Source: Pseudanabaena sp.
Lineage (GTDB): Bacteria > Cyanobacteriota > Cyanobacteriia > Pseudanabaenales > Pseudanabaenaceae
Direction: 5' to 3'
Length of the DNA stretch: 64,000 nt
Assembly (NCBI GenBank): GCA_003249015.1
Contig: QBLS01000010.1
Location: 62,001-126,000, forward strand
The notes under the pieces are model-generated. The model did no database searches. It worked only from the letters and a program-made list of their open reading frames with translations, and was not told where the DNA came from. The position numbers were made by a program, and so were the translations under genes. How positions within the stretch are numbered: the first letter of the stretch is position 1; every line of letters starts with the position of its first letter. Positions 17,493-27,316 of the stretch are shown here, piece by piece.

Positions 17493-17493
17493 C

Positions 17494-18666
17494 TTATGGC
17501 GTAGCTAAGAACGCACCAATTTTATGAGCCGCTTCCCGTAAAACTTCGGGCGGATAGACTAGGGCAAACCTGACATAGCCTTCACCATGTTTACCAAAGC
17601 CCGAACCCGCCGCCAAAGCTACACCTGTGGCATCAAGTAAATCCAAACAAAATTTTGCGGAATTGTGGGCATAGCGATCGGGGAGCTTTGCCCAAAGATA
17701 CATCGTTGCCGTTGGGACAGGGATCTGCCAACCGATATTGGCTAGAGCCGCCACCATCGCATCACGGCGCTCTTTAAATGTGGCGATAACTTGCTCAATG
17801 GGAACGCGATCGCCTTTTAAAGCCTTAATCGCACCCCGCATAATTCCTTGATACTGATTGAAATCTACCACTGCCTTAATTTGGCGCAGCGCTTTGATGA
17901 GTTCTCGATTACCAACTGCAAACCCAACTCGAAACCCACCCATATTGAAAGACTTAGACATCGTAAAAAATTCAATGGAGTGTAGGCGATCGCGATCGGC
18001 TTGCAAAACCGAAGGCTGACTGATGCCGTTAAACTCTAAATCCAAATAGGGAAAGTCATGGACTAGAGCTAAATTATGCTGACTGCAAAAATCTACGGCT
18101 GACTCAAAAAACTCTAAAGATGCAGTTGCCGTAGTGGGATTGTGGGGATAGCTCAACACCATCATTTTTGACTGCGCCAAAACATCGCTAGGAATATCGG
18201 TAAATACAGGCAAAAAATTATTTTCAGCGAGCAAGGGCATCCCATAGACCTGTCCTCCCGCCAAATGGATACCACCATAGTGGGACGGATACCCAGGGTC
18301 TTGCAGCAAGGCAAAGTCACGGGGATTGAGCAGCGCCAGAGGCAAATGGGCTGTACCTTCCTGCGAACCAATGAGCGGCAGTATTTCCGTCTCAGGATCA
18401 ACGACGATGCCAAATCTTTGCTGCATCCATTCCGCCACCGTCGCCCGAAAGTCCTGCGTACTGCCAAATAGCGAATAACCGTGGGTGTCAGGATCAGCTA
18501 ATGCTTCGGCGATCGCCTCCAAAATGAATGGCGCGGTGGGCAAATCTGACGATCCTAGAGATAGGTCAATCACGGACAGTCCTTTTTTTTTGACTTGGCT
18601 CTTGGCTATATCCATGTCGGCGAAGACATTGGCTTGTAACGGCTGAAGGCGATCGGCAAATTGCAT
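17494..18666 (-). CDS. Class I/II PLP-dependent aminotransferase
   Basis: The protein has 390 residues from ATG 18666 (MQFADRLQPLQANVFADMD). The frame is open 44 codons further upstream, but that stretch is just the translation of two palindromes, so the shorter start is preferred. The PLP lysine is in FFTMSKSFNMGGFRVGF, with NPTTATAS for the substrate-carboxylate region and VHDFPYLDLEF for the pyridine-nitrogen Asp. Relatives are annotated as aspartate-, alanine- or LL-diaminopimelate aminotransferase. The donor/acceptor pair cannot be fixed from sequence alone, so no symbol is given. Confidence 0.9.
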   Translation of the reverse strand: MQFADRLQPLQANVFADMDIAKSQVKKKGLSVIDLSLGSSDLPTAPFILEAIAEALADPDTHGYSLFGSTQDFRATVAEWMQQRFGIVVDPETEILPLIGSQEGTAHLPLALLNPRDFALLQDPGYPSHYGGIHLAGGQVYGMPLLAENNFLPVFTDIPSDVLAQSKMMVLSYPHNPTTATASLEFFESAVDFCSQHNLALVHDFPYLDLEFNGISQPSVLQADRDRLHSIEFFTMSKSFNMGGFRVGFAVGNRELIKALRQIKAVVDFNQYQGIMRGAIKALKGDRVPIEQVIATFKERRDAMVAALANIGWQIPVPTATMYLWAKLPDRYAHNSAKFCLDLLDATGVALAAGSGFGKHGEGYVRFALVYPPEVLREAAHKIGAFLATP

Positions 18667-18682
18667 GGTAAGTATCCCCAAA

Positions 18683-18725
18683 AGAGTAATGATAAGCGGT
18701 GCAACGCGCCGCTTATCATTACTCT
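18683..18725. repeat. Palindrome, 17-bp arms, in the aminotransferase leader
   Basis: Perfect arms AGAGTAATGATAAGCGG around a 9-nt loop, starting 17 bases upstream of the aminotransferase ATG. Confidence 0.75.
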
Positions 18726-18744
18726 TGCAAAAAAGCTGGCTAAC

Positions 18745-18789
18745 CCAAAAAGAGAGTGGCGGCGCTCCGCGCCGCCACTCTCTTTTTGG
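18745..18789. repeat. Palindrome, 21-bp arms, GGCGGCGC centre
   Basis: Perfect 21-bp arms with loop TCC. It shares the GTGGCGGCGC/GCGCCGCCAC centre with palindromes at 20281, 44063 and 56293 but has different outer arms. It lies between the divergent aminotransferase and pgk genes, where a terminator is not needed. Confidence 0.8.
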
Positions 18790-18882
18790 CAGTGACAATA
18801 GGACTATCCATCAAGTCACTTGATTCTGTAAGATTATTAAGACAATGTAAAAATTAATTTTTAAAAAAAACTAGCAATAAAT

Positions 18883-20085
18883 ATGGCAAAGAAAAATCTA
18901 GCAAGCTTGACATCGGCTGACTTGGCAGGCAAAAAAGTCCTAGTACGAGTCGATTTCAACGTTCCCCAAGACGAAAATGGCAAGATCACTGACGATACTC
19001 GCATCAGAGCCGCTTTGCCAACCATTAAATATTTGACTGAAGCAGGCGCTCGCGTCATTCTCACCAGTCACTTCGGCAGACCCAAGGGTGTCACCGAAAG
19101 CTTACGTTTAAATCCTGTCGCTGTGCGCCTTTCTGAGTTAATTGGTCAGCCAGTCGTCAAAACCGATGACTGCATTGGTGACGAGGTTGCCGCGCAAGTA
19201 AATGCCCTCAACAATGGCGATATTGCCCTTCTGGAAAATGTACGTTTTTATCCTGAAGAAGAGAAGAACGATCCTGAGTTTGCCAAAAAATTGGCATCCT
19301 TGGCAGATATCTATGTAAATGATGCATTTGGGACTGCTCACCGTGCCCATGCTTCTACTGAAGGCGTAACTAAGTATATTAGTACTTCTGTTGCAGGCTT
19401 CTTGCTCGACAAAGAGTTGCAATACTTAAGCGGTGCAATCGACAATCCTCAGCGTCCTCTCGCCGCGATCGTTGGTGGTTCCAAAGTTTCCAGCAAAATT
19501 GGAGTCATCGAAACCTTGCTCGATAAGGTCGATGTTTTACTCCTTGGCGGCGGCATGATCTTCACCTTTTACAAGGCTCGTGGGCTCAGTGTTGGCAAGT
19601 CTTTGGTTGAAGAAGACAAACTAGATCTAGCTCGCGCTCTCGAAAAGAAAGCCGCCGATCGCGGTGTTAAGTTCTTGCTACCTACCGATGTCGTTGTTGC
19701 CGACAACTTCAAGCCTGATGCTAATGCTCAGACCGTCAGTATCAATGACATTCCCGATGGTTGGATGGGCTTAGATATTGGACCCGACTCAGTTAAGGTA
19801 TTCCAAGCAGCCCTCGCTGAGTGCAAATCTGCAATTTGGAATGGTCCTATGGGCGTATTTGAGTTTGATAAGTTTGCCGTAGGTACTGAAGCGATCGCCA
19901 ATACCCTCGCTGACCTCACCGCCACAGGCACAATCACAATCATCGGCGGCGGCGACTCCGTGGCAGCCGTTGAAAAGGTTGGTGTAGCTGACAAGATGAG
20001 CCATATTTCCACTGGTGGTGGCGCAAGCTTAGAATTGCTCGAAGGTAAAGTACTTCCTGGTATTGCTGCTTTGAACGAAGCATAA
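18883..20085 (+). CDS. pgk: Phosphoglycerate kinase
   Basis: The protein has 400 residues, the standard length. It catalyses the reversible transfer of phosphate between 1,3-bisphosphoglycerate and ADP in glycolysis and the Calvin cycle. Signatures seen are [17 protein letters not shown] at the N-terminus, [11 protein letters not shown], the hinge region [17 protein letters not shown], and the nucleotide-site [13 protein letters not shown] and [14 protein letters not shown] strong terminator hairpin follows 110 bases downstream. Confidence 0.98.
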   Translation: MAKKNLASLTSADLAGKKVLVRVDFNVPQDENGKITDDTRIRAALPTIKYLTEAGARVILTSHFGRPKGVTESLRLNPVAVRLSELIGQPVVKTDDCIGDEVAAQVNALNNGDIALLENVRFYPEEEKNDPEFAKKLASLADIYVNDAFGTAHRAHASTEGVTKYISTSVAGFLLDKELQYLSGAIDNPQRPLAAIVGGSKVSSKIGVIETLLDKVDVLLLGGGMIFTFYKARGLSVGKSLVEEDKLDLARALEKKAADRGVKFLLPTDVVVADNFKPDANAQTVSINDIPDGWMGLDIGPDSVKVFQAALAECKSAIWNGPMGVFEFDKFAVGTEAIANTLADLTATGTITIIGGGDSVAAVEKVGVADKMSHISTGGGASLELLEGKVLPGIAALNEA

Positions 20086-20194
20086 AGCCGCTTTCTAGAT
20101 TCTCGATTTGCGAGGCTATAGCTTGAACTCCTAGTTGCATCACTAGCAGCGCAAAGCACTGTTTTATCCTAGGCAAGTTTGCCAAATAAACTAC

Positions 20195-20234
20195 AAAAAA
20201 ACTTGAGAGTTTTGCAAAACTCTCAAGTTTTTTT
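20195..20234 (+). terminator. pgk terminator, 19-bp arms
   Basis: Perfect 19-bp arms (CTTGAGAGTTTT core, GC loop), with A7 before and T7 after. This is a textbook intrinsic terminator about 110 bases after pgk. Confidence 0.9.
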
Positions 20235-20280
20235 GATTTATATAGCAAAAAAAGTTTTGCTTAGGACATAAAACCAGAAG

Positions 20281-20311
20281 GCGAGTGGCGGCGCGGAGCG
20301 CCGCCACTCGC
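20281..20311. repeat. Palindrome, 14-bp arms, GGCGGCGC centre
   Basis: Perfect GCGAGTGGCGGCGC arms with loop GGA; pairing continues outward with one bulged base (20276-20314). Confidence 0.75.
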
Positions 20312-20490
20312 TTCTAATACAAGTGTCTACAGCTATACTTCTGGGATTGTACGTTTCCGTAAAATAGCGGTTTCCCGAATCTTAAATTTTGTGTCAAAAA
20401 GAAAATAGTCGCTAGTAGGCTCTATTGCTTATCCCCAAAGACGTTGTATCACTTTTGAGCATTCAACCCCAAACCTAGTAGGGGTTTGTA

Positions 20491-20521
20491 AATTAATAAA
20501 TGGCTACGCCATTTATTAATT
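20491..20521. repeat. Palindrome upstream of the pentapeptide gene, 14-bp arms
   Basis: Perfect arms AATTAATAAATGGC with loop TAC, about 190 bases before the ATG at 20711. Confidence 0.75.
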
Positions 20522-20710
20522 TGGTATAGGATATTAGCCTTGCTGAGTTTTGTACAAAGTTGACAGATGGTATATAGTTTACTTTGCTAAAATCTCATTA
20601 ATATTATTGCTAAGCTTAATTTAAAGGCTTAGGTTAGATTCAAATATTTCTTGCGTCAGATCAACAACAATCACTAAAGATAGTCAGAAGATAACAACGA
20701 GGATCGATTG

Positions 20711-23700
20711 ATGGCATCCAACAACAATAACCAACAGAAGGGTTCAGGCGCTGACAACTCTGATACCAATAAGTCAATGGCTTCGGATGCTTCTGATGTC
20801 GATTGGATGATCATGTCCGATCTTGGTACAAAAATTAGTGGCTTTACCCAGATCCAAAAAACAACAATTCAGTCCACCCAAAAATCTCCTCCTCCAGACC
20901 CTAGCCGCACTAATCTTGATGATGACCTTGAAGATCTAGAGTGGCTACAATCCATCGGTTTAGACGCAGAAATAGAGCGATCGCCTATACCTACTGATAG
21001 CATTACAGGCGCGTCAACTAAAGTTGAAGATAATGTTGAAAATATAGACTGGTTGATAGTTAGCGATCTCAAGCAAAGAATCGATGATTCAGAAATCAAA
21101 GCTAGAGCTAAAGCTGTTACAGATAATACTTCGCAGCCACCTACCTTACTGCAATCAAGTCTAGATAGCCTTGATGATAGTTTGAATAGTGATTTAGACT
21201 TTGCAGATCTAAACTTTTCAGATGGTTCAGACCTTCTAGATTTAGAAGATTTAGGATTTGATACTTCTGATGCAGGCAATAATTTAGATTCAAGTTCTTT
21301 TGATTCTATTAGTAGTGATAATGAACAAGATCTTCTAGAACTAAGTAGTTTCCTTGAGGATAATTTTGATTTAGATGATGGACAAAATGATTTTGAGCAG
21401 AACTCAAGTGATGACTGGCAATCTGTCTCAAGTCTAGATTCTTCATCTGGTGAGTTTTTGGATAATCAATTCGAGGAACTTACAAGCGATGTAGATGAAC
21501 AAGCTAATCAACTTTTTGAAGATGCTGAGGACCTATCGGAAACTCCTCTTGAGCAACAGCTTGCAGATCAAGTTGATCAATTTGATGATTATTCTCAGAG
21601 TCAAACAGACTCACAAGCAGGGCTAGCAATTTTTAGTGATAGCTTTGAAATGGAAACGCAAATTTCCGCGATCGCAAGTGTATCTCCTGAATATGAGCCT
21701 GAGTCTGCCGAGGCGATCGCCGAAGTTGCTGAAGAAATATATGCAGTAGAAGAAGTCGCTGAAGAACTGACAGAGCAAAGCTTAGAATTGCAGGATGTTC
21801 AGGATGTATTCAATAGTGAAGCATTGCTTCCAAGCACTAATGATCTTGATCCTTTTGATAACAGCTTTGGCGAGATGCAAGATGTCAACTTGTCAGATGC
21901 AGTTGCTATCAGCGATGAGGTTTGGTCTAATTCCGCAGCTCTTGATACTGATCCACAGTCCTTTGATGATGCATTTGCGGGTAGTTGGGAAGTAGATTCT
22001 CAGGGCATTGGTGATAGTTCTGAGAATAACATTGATGTCTCTGACGACTCGATTTGGGGAGGAGTTGCGATCGATTCTAGCTCCTCCGACTCTTCTATAA
22101 GCAATACCTTTGAAATGGAAGATGCGTGGCATACCCCGACATCATCTGCTAGTTCAGAGATAGACATTCCAGAACCATCAGCAGACGAGTTGGTAGATAC
22201 TAGTCTCCCAGAGATTCCCGTTGATCAGAGTTGGAGTGCAGAGCTTGAAGCTGAAATTAGCGAAATTGATGCAGAAATTTCTACTGATTATGGGATTGAG
22301 CACGAAAGTTCCGAAGAAGATTATGTTCAGGATTCTGAGCAAAATTTTGAACAAGTTATTGATGCAGGGAGCGATCTGGATTTTGAGAAAAATTTTAGCC
22401 AAAATTCTGATTGGCTTCCTGAGCCAGAACAAGTACTGGCAACTGACAATTTAGAAGGATTAGAAGAAGTAGACAATCTCAGTAATTGGCAAGAGTCTAT
22501 TGAAGCGGAGAGTGCAGCTGACTACTATGCCGATGAACTTGATAGCTATAACCTTGAATGGGAACAAGCTGCTAATGGCGTGGCAGACTCTATAGAGTTA
22601 TCAGAATTTTCTGAAGAAATGGTTGTAGAGTCTAACTGGGAATCTGATAATTTTGAAGATAATAATTTTGATTTTGAAGATAGTTTAGAGTCTGTCAATT
22701 TAGTTGCTGATAACGTTGAGAGTTGGGCGATCGCTGAAGATGCCTTGAATGAAGGCAATTTGGTGGATGACTTTATTCAAGAAGAACTCACTGACAATTA
22801 TGAAAATTTAGCCGAATTAACAATGGAGGATCAGGAGATATTGCCCCCAGATCCGATTTCAGTAGATGGCTTTGATGAGGACTTTGACCAAGGGTTTGCG
22901 GCAGAGATCGCTGATCAGATCACCGACTCTGGGTTTGGTAACGGTTCAGATATTTATCCAGCGCCACTTTCCGTATCTGAGACTAGCTCGATTCCAAATA
23001 CCAGTGATTATTTTGGCAACGATTCAGATAGTTTAGATACTACTCAAGCTGATGAACTAGAAAATCTTCTTAATGAAGATTTTGACTTAGCAACTTTTGA
23101 TGACGACAGCTTAATTGCTGCCCCGCTAACTGGACAAAGTAACGTAGCAACCACTCTCACGCCAGTGCGCTCCAGTAATATTTCCAGTAATGCCAACAAC
23201 GATCAACAGGAATCATTGGTATCAGATTCAGATGAATTTAGCTTAGAAGATGAGTTTGAGAAGGCGATCGCAAATGATTCCTTAGAAGATGAATTTGCTG
23301 CAGAATTGGAGATTGAGGAGTCACTAGCCAATGAGTTACTCAATGGTAATGGAATTGGCACAGATTTCTCGCCTAACTCAAGCATTAATATTCCACCACC
23401 AAGCTTTGACACTAGTGCTTCTGGTAATTCCTTTGCTACAACGCCTGCGGTATCTAAAGAACATGATTTTCTAGATGATTTTGATCTAGATAGTATCGGC
23501 ACTGGCTTTGATAGTGATGAGTTTGACTCGGATTTTGCCAGCCCTGTTATTAGCACAGGGCTAACACCTCCCCCCCCACCTGCGCCTCTTCCTAGCCCTA
23601 CCCTTCCTAATCTTAATAGCAGTCCACCACCGCCGCCATTTATGCTGCCGTTACCGCCAATGCGTGGTAATGCTCAACCAAAGCAGCAGTCTAATCCTAG

Positions 23701-25204
23701 CCGACCTCTCACTAGTCCCAGCCAAGTTAGTGGCAGTTCTGCTAACTTAGATGATCGCAATTTTGATAGCTTCCATAATGATCATCTTGATTCGAGTAAA
23801 TTTAAAAATAATAAATCGATTAGCTCTATTGACGAAGGTTGGTCAGATTTACTAGATGCTGATACGGTTTTATCCGATGTACTGCCATCATCAATGGATG
23901 CCCGCACGGGCAACCCTTCTCAAATGGGCAATATTCCACCTCGACCAATGCCTAGTATTGATAATGCTTCTCAGGGGCGATCGCGGGGAAGTTCGTCTCC
24001 ATCATCTAGACGTAAGCAACCTCGGCTTCCTGATTTTGAGGAACTTGGACTAGAGGTTCATGATGATGATAATGATTGGTCGGGACTTCTAGAAAGTGGT
24101 GATCTATCTGACAACATCACGACCATCAGCAACTCTAGTACGTCTATTTCTTCCCGTGGACAGCAAACCTTCTCTAGACGTGCTGATTCAACAAGTATTA
24201 GCGAAACAAGGGAAATTCCCCGTGATCGTCGTCCCCAGATGCCAAACTTTGGTGACGCAACTCAAGCCCGAATGTCAGCTCCTCCCGATCAGATCGACTT
24301 TAATAGATTTACAGAAGATAACTATGAGCCAAGTCAACCACTAGAAGCTTCACCGCGTACTCCTAAAGTCTCTATACCGAGCTTTAGTATAGAGTCGCTG
24401 TGGCAGAACTATCTTAAGTTTCCTGCGATAGGATTAGGTGCGATCGGGGCAGCAGTTTTACTATACACGGTGATGAATAGACCTGTGTTTGAACTGGGGC
24501 TGCGTTGGGGAATCTTTAAAGATGCCCGTGGACTGGACTTTGCCAATGCTGATTTTAGAGGAGCTAAGTTAGATAACGTTGACTTTAGCAAGGCAATCTT
24601 GACCAAAGCAAGGATGCAAGACGCAAGTCTGGAAGGAGCAAATTTTCAAGATGCAAATCTTGATGGAGTTAGCTTTGCTAAAGCAAATTTAAATCAAGCC
24701 AAGCTAGTCGGCGCAAGTGTAATTTGGTCTGAATTTAGGGATGCTCAGATGAGGTTTGTGGACCTCTCAGGTGCTGATATAACTCGTTCCAATTTTACTG
24801 GCGCTAACCTAAACGGAGCTAGCTTTCGAGGTACTAAGATTGGCGCTCAAGGGACTGATAAAGCGACCAAACTACCACCAATAAATTTACTGGCTTGGCA
24901 GATAGTTAATCAACCACTGGAAGGACGCAATCTCTCTGGCAAAAACCTGTCGGCGCTAAATCTCAGTTTTAGCAATCTCAAGAGAGCGAACCTTTCGAGG
25001 ACAAGGTTAAATTTCACCGACCTAGCAGAAGCGGATCTTAGAGGTGCAAATCTGACGGGAGGACAAATTGATGGAGCAAACTTAAATGGTGCTCAGCTCA
25101 ATGGCATCAACTTAACTGGCGTAAGATTTGACAAGAGTAAGTTGCCTAAGACAAATGAGCAAACTATCTGCCCTGATGGTAAAAATGGACCATGTAAGTT
25201 CTAG
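20711..25204 (+). CDS. Giant acidic protein with one membrane helix and C-terminal pentapeptide repeats
   Basis: The protein has 1,497 residues from ATG 20711; a TTG directly before it is not needed, and GAGGA lies upstream. Residues 1 to about 1,200 are very acidic (Asp/Glu/Ser/Asn-rich, probably disordered), with a Pro-rich patch near 955-985. Short motifs recur in it: VDWMIMSDL, LEWLQSIGL, IDWLIVSDL, GWSDLLDAD, DWSGLLESGDL. A single hydrophobic helix (FPAIGLGAIGAAVLLYTVM, about 1,238-1,256) is followed by two blocks of A(D/N)LXX pentapeptide repeats (about 1,277-1,380 and 1,400-1,480) and a CPDGKNGPCKF end. Pentapeptide repeats form a rigid beta-helix. The function is unknown. The acidic half and the repeat half lie on opposite sides of the membrane, if the helix is inserted. 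Confidence 0.85.
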   Translation: MASNNNNQQKGSGADNSDTNKSMASDASDVDWMIMSDLGTKISGFTQIQKTTIQSTQKSPPPDPSRTNLDDDLEDLEWLQSIGLDAEIERSPIPTDSITGASTKVEDNVENIDWLIVSDLKQRIDDSEIKARAKAVTDNTSQPPTLLQSSLDSLDDSLNSDLDFADLNFSDGSDLLDLEDLGFDTSDAGNNLDSSSFDSISSDNEQDLLELSSFLEDNFDLDDGQNDFEQNSSDDWQSVSSLDSSSGEFLDNQFEELTSDVDEQANQLFEDAEDLSETPLEQQLADQVDQFDDYSQSQTDSQAGLAIFSDSFEMETQISAIASVSPEYEPESAEAIAEVAEEIYAVEEVAEELTEQSLELQDVQDVFNSEALLPSTNDLDPFDNSFGEMQDVNLSDAVAISDEVWSNSAALDTDPQSFDDAFAGSWEVDSQGIGDSSENNIDVSDDSIWGGVAIDSSSSDSSISNTFEMEDAWHTPTSSASSEIDIPEPSADELVDTSLPEIPVDQSWSAELEAEISEIDAEISTDYGIEHESSEEDYVQDSEQNFEQVIDAGSDLDFEKNFSQNSDWLPEPEQVLATDNLEGLEEVDNLSNWQESIEAESAADYYADELDSYNLEWEQAANGVADSIELSEFSEEMVVESNWESDNFEDNNFDFEDSLESVNLVADNVESWAIAEDALNEGNLVDDFIQEELTDNYENLAELTMEDQEILPPDPISVDGFDEDFDQGFAAEIADQITDSGFGNGSDIYPAPLSVSETSSIPNTSDYFGNDSDSLDTTQADELENLLNEDFDLATFDDDSLIAAPLTGQSNVATTLTPVRSSNISSNANNDQQESLVSDSDEFSLEDEFEKAIANDSLEDEFAAELEIEESLANELLNGNGIGTDFSPNSSINIPPPSFDTSASGNSFATTPAVSKEHDFLDDFDLDSIGTGFDSDEFDSDFASPVISTGLTPPPPPAPLPSPTLPNLNSSPPPPPFMLPLPPMRGNAQPKQQSNPSRPLTSPSQVSGSSANLDDRNFDSFHNDHLDSSKFKNNKSISSIDEGWSDLLDADTVLSDVLPSSMDARTGNPSQMGNIPPRPMPSIDNASQGRSRGSSSPSSRRKQPRLPDFEELGLEVHDDDNDWSGLLESGDLSDNITTISNSSTSISSRGQQTFSRRADSTSISETREIPRDRRPQMPNFGDATQARMSAPPDQIDFNRFTEDNYEPSQPLEASPRTPKVSIPSFSIESLWQNYLKFPAIGLGAIGAAVLLYTVMNRPVFELGLRWGIFKDARGLDFANADFRGAKLDNVDFSKAILTKARMQDASLEGANFQDANLDGVSFAKANLNQAKLVGASVIWSEFRDAQMRFVDLSGADITRSNFTGANLNGASFRGTKIGAQGTDKATKLPPINLLAWQIVNQPLEGRNLSGKNLSALNLSFSNLKRANLSRTRLNFTDLAEADLRGANLTGGQIDGANLNGAQLNGINLTGVRFDKSKLPKTNEQTICPDGKNGPCKF

Positions 25205-25234
25205 AAGATGTTGGCGCGAATCGCCAACATCTTC
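25204..25234. terminator. Palindrome at the end of the pentapeptide gene
   Basis: Perfect 13-bp arms GAAGATGTTGGCG with a 5-nt loop, overlapping the stop codon. Confidence 0.75.
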
Positions 25235-25309
25235 AGGGGATGGCAGTTTGGCTTAGAGGCAACGTAGCTCTATATGCTTCTACACTAATAAAAACTTTCT
25301 CTTTCCCAA

Positions 25310-25957
25310 TCAGCAAGAGAAATAGCGATCGCCTAATTTCAACATCATCTCCACTAATTGCGATATGCCACTACAGCAAGGATTGGAATATTCTGGTAAG
25401 CTGTCACGCTTGGCTAATTCATCAAGTTTGTTTGCTCTAGCGATCGCGCTACTAGTTCGTTCATTGTTGAGTGGCTCTGGATAATAGCAACCAGACTTGT
25501 CGTAATTGGGAATATGCTTCTTTAAAAGTTTTTCAGCCTTGTCTGGTGGAATATTTGCCGAGTAATCTTGAAAATGGATAAGAAACCAAAACTCAATACT
25601 AGGATTGGTGATCGCCAGCTTGATGTTTTCTTTTTTGGCTTTCTGAATAGCCTGATACCAATTATTGGGATCTTTTTGAAGATGTTCATCACCATCAAAA
25701 ACTGCCCAAGCTAAATCTTCCTTTTCCCAAGTCCCTTCTCGTTTTACATCTTGCCTCTTGTCTAACACTTTATTCACCACACTAAGCGGATCAGTCCCAT
25801 CATGAGGAAGAATTGTAATTTTTACTGTAGATAAACGCAAATCTTGTTTGATTGCTTTGAGATATAAACGCTCTGTATGTTTGCCTTCGCAAGCAATTAG
25901 AATCTTTTTGGCAACCTCTTTTTTAGGTGCATTTCTTTTGAAGGAAAGTTTAGCCAT
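25310..25957 (-). CDS. RloB family protein (TOPRIM-like), probable defence effector
   Basis: The protein has 215 residues. The N-terminus has IACEGKHTERLYLKAIK, which carries the conserved Glu of a TOPRIM-like fold. AVFDGDEHLQKDP follows as the Asp-x-Asp motif, then the RloB hallmark ITNPSIEFWFLIHF. These are the defining motifs of RloB proteins, which include AbiLii of the lactococcal AbiL phage-abortive system. The predicted role is a metal-dependent nuclease or nucleotide-cleaving effector (family knowledge plus inference). Its ATG overlaps the stop of the upstream ATPase gene by 8 bases (25950-25957), so the two are translated together. Two HIP1 sites lie near its 3' end. Confidence 0.87.
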   Translation of the reverse strand: MAKLSFKRNAPKKEVAKKILIACEGKHTERLYLKAIKQDLRLSTVKITILPHDGTDPLSVVNKVLDKRQDVKREGTWEKEDLAWAVFDGDEHLQKDPNNWYQAIQKAKKENIKLAITNPSIEFWFLIHFQDYSANIPPDKAEKLLKKHIPNYDKSGCYYPEPLNNERTSSAIARANKLDELAKRDSLPEYSNPCCSGISQLVEMMLKLGDRYFSC

Positions 25958-27242
25958 TGTCTTTCTCTTTTGAATTTATTGGCTCCTCATCTTCATCAGA
26001 AATAAATGGAACTGCTCCAAATCTTCCATCTAAATATGCTTTGTCAATCGCTAAATCATTACGCACTTTAAAATCACTGAGTGGATATAGCTCTGTACTT
26101 TGGTCAGGACGCTTCTGTGTAAACCAAATCTGATCTCGCCGTAGTAAGTTATTTCTCTGTAAAGTATTATCGTGACTAGTAAAAACAAGTTGAGTTCGAT
26201 TAGGATTAGTTTTATTGCTCTGAAAGAGTTGCACTATCTCATGAGTTATATTTGGGTGTATATTTGAACCAAACTCATCAGCTATTACTAAGGAACTTTC
26301 CAGAAACATAAGCTGTATTTCGAAAGCTAGGCTCAATAGGTGCTGAGTTCCTACAGACTCTTCATCAAAGTCCCAAGAAATAGTTTCTCCTTCGTTTGTT
26401 TTATGCAAAGCATATATTTGAAAAGCCTTTTCGTTCTCTCCTGTTTTTCTGATCTCAATATCATGTAAACCAGTATCAAAGCTACGCAAAAGTTTTTTGG
26501 TGTTTTCAAATACTACCGATAACTTAGGAGAAATAAATTCGCGATACCAAATTAAATTGACATCTGCACTACTAATTTTTTTTCCTCTATTAATCCCTGC
26601 TTTGCCCAACCCTACCCAGTAGACAAAAGGCTTGGCTACTCTGATGTTCAATTTTGAGAGAATAGATATAAAAGATTCATTCTCTTGTAGATTTTTTTCG
26701 AGTTGAGTATGTGCTCCAAAGAAGTCAGAACCATTTTTCCAATCAAATTTTTGGGTTTCTTCATTCCAATTTCGACTGAACAGAAGGCGATTACGTTTTG
26801 TCGATGCAAGAGCATATTCCAACTTTTCTAAAATTATTCGAGTGTTGTTAAGCACTAAGGAGTAGGTATATATAGTTCCATCAAACACAGTACGGACTTT
26901 GAAATGACTTGGACTCTCTATACTCTGCTTATCTAACTTAAAAGGAATCAGAGTCATATTACGCCGATAAATCCCTTGAGCCATAAAATCAAGTAAGTAC
27001 TCAAGAGCTTTTAAAACATTACTTTTACCTGAAGCGTTAGCACCAAAGATTGCGATTACTGGCAAAACATCAATGTCCCAACCCTCAACATGAAAAGGCT
27101 GAGCAATTTCATCATCAGACTTAACTCTACGACGGCTTTCGCTATTGCTAGGTTTAGACTTGCCCTTACTCGCTGCAACAGCACTAAGAGTTTCTGCACC
27201 CTTAATCGAGCGAAAGTTTTCTACAGTGAAGTCTAAAAGCAT
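25950..27242 (-). CDS. AAA_15/ABC-type ATPase partner of RloB (AbiLi/RloA-like)
   Basis: The protein has 430 residues. It starts with the SMC-like first strand MLLDFTVENFRSIKGAETLS, then a Walker A in IFGANASGKSNVLKAL. The C-terminal lobe has the signature ESVGTQHLLSLAFE, Walker B LVIADEFGSNIHP and a switch His in TSHDNTLQ. This architecture matches the overcoming-lysogenisation/AAA_15 ATPases that sense phage infection and control a partner effector. I read no HIP1 octamer in its 1.3 kb, although flanking genes have several, and it is more AT-rich than its neighbours, which suggests later acquisition. It is the first gene of the two-gene operon. Confidence 0.88.
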   Translation of the reverse strand: MLLDFTVENFRSIKGAETLSAVAASKGKSKPSNSESRRRVKSDDEIAQPFHVEGWDIDVLPVIAIFGANASGKSNVLKALEYLLDFMAQGIYRRNMTLIPFKLDKQSIESPSHFKVRTVFDGTIYTYSLVLNNTRIILEKLEYALASTKRNRLLFSRNWNEETQKFDWKNGSDFFGAHTQLEKNLQENESFISILSKLNIRVAKPFVYWVGLGKAGINRGKKISSADVNLIWYREFISPKLSVVFENTKKLLRSFDTGLHDIEIRKTGENEKAFQIYALHKTNEGETISWDFDEESVGTQHLLSLAFEIQLMFLESSLVIADEFGSNIHPNITHEIVQLFQSNKTNPNRTQLVFTSHDNTLQRNNLLRRDQIWFTQKRPDQSTELYPLSDFKVRNDLAIDKAYLDGRFGAVPFISDEDEEPINSKEKDNG

Positions 27243-27316
27243 AATTTTTTACTCAAAAGGCAAAAATACGTGAATAATTCACGCAAATACTATTGTAGCA
27301 ATCTTAAAGCAACTAA

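Larger units (their letters stand above)
20086..20707. other. Intergenic region with three palindromes
   Basis: It holds the pgk terminator (20195-20234) and two further palindromes (20281-20311, 20491-20521). The remainder, about 180 bases, is the AT-rich leader of the acidic pentapeptide gene, with a GAGGA ribosome site near 20698-20703. No convincing ORF was seen. Confidence 0.6.

Noticed and set aside
18667-18798. N-terminal extension of the aminotransferase (44 codons)
   Set aside because: It is only the translation of two intergenic palindromes; family proteins start at the MQFADRLQ position.
25240-25440. 66-codon plus-strand ORF beside rloB
   Set aside because: It mostly overlaps the antisense of the RloB C-terminus; no start signal.
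25310-27242. Calling the ATPase pair a PARIS system
   Set aside because: The partner carries RloB motifs rather than the DUF4435 (AriB) type, so AbiL-like is the better description.
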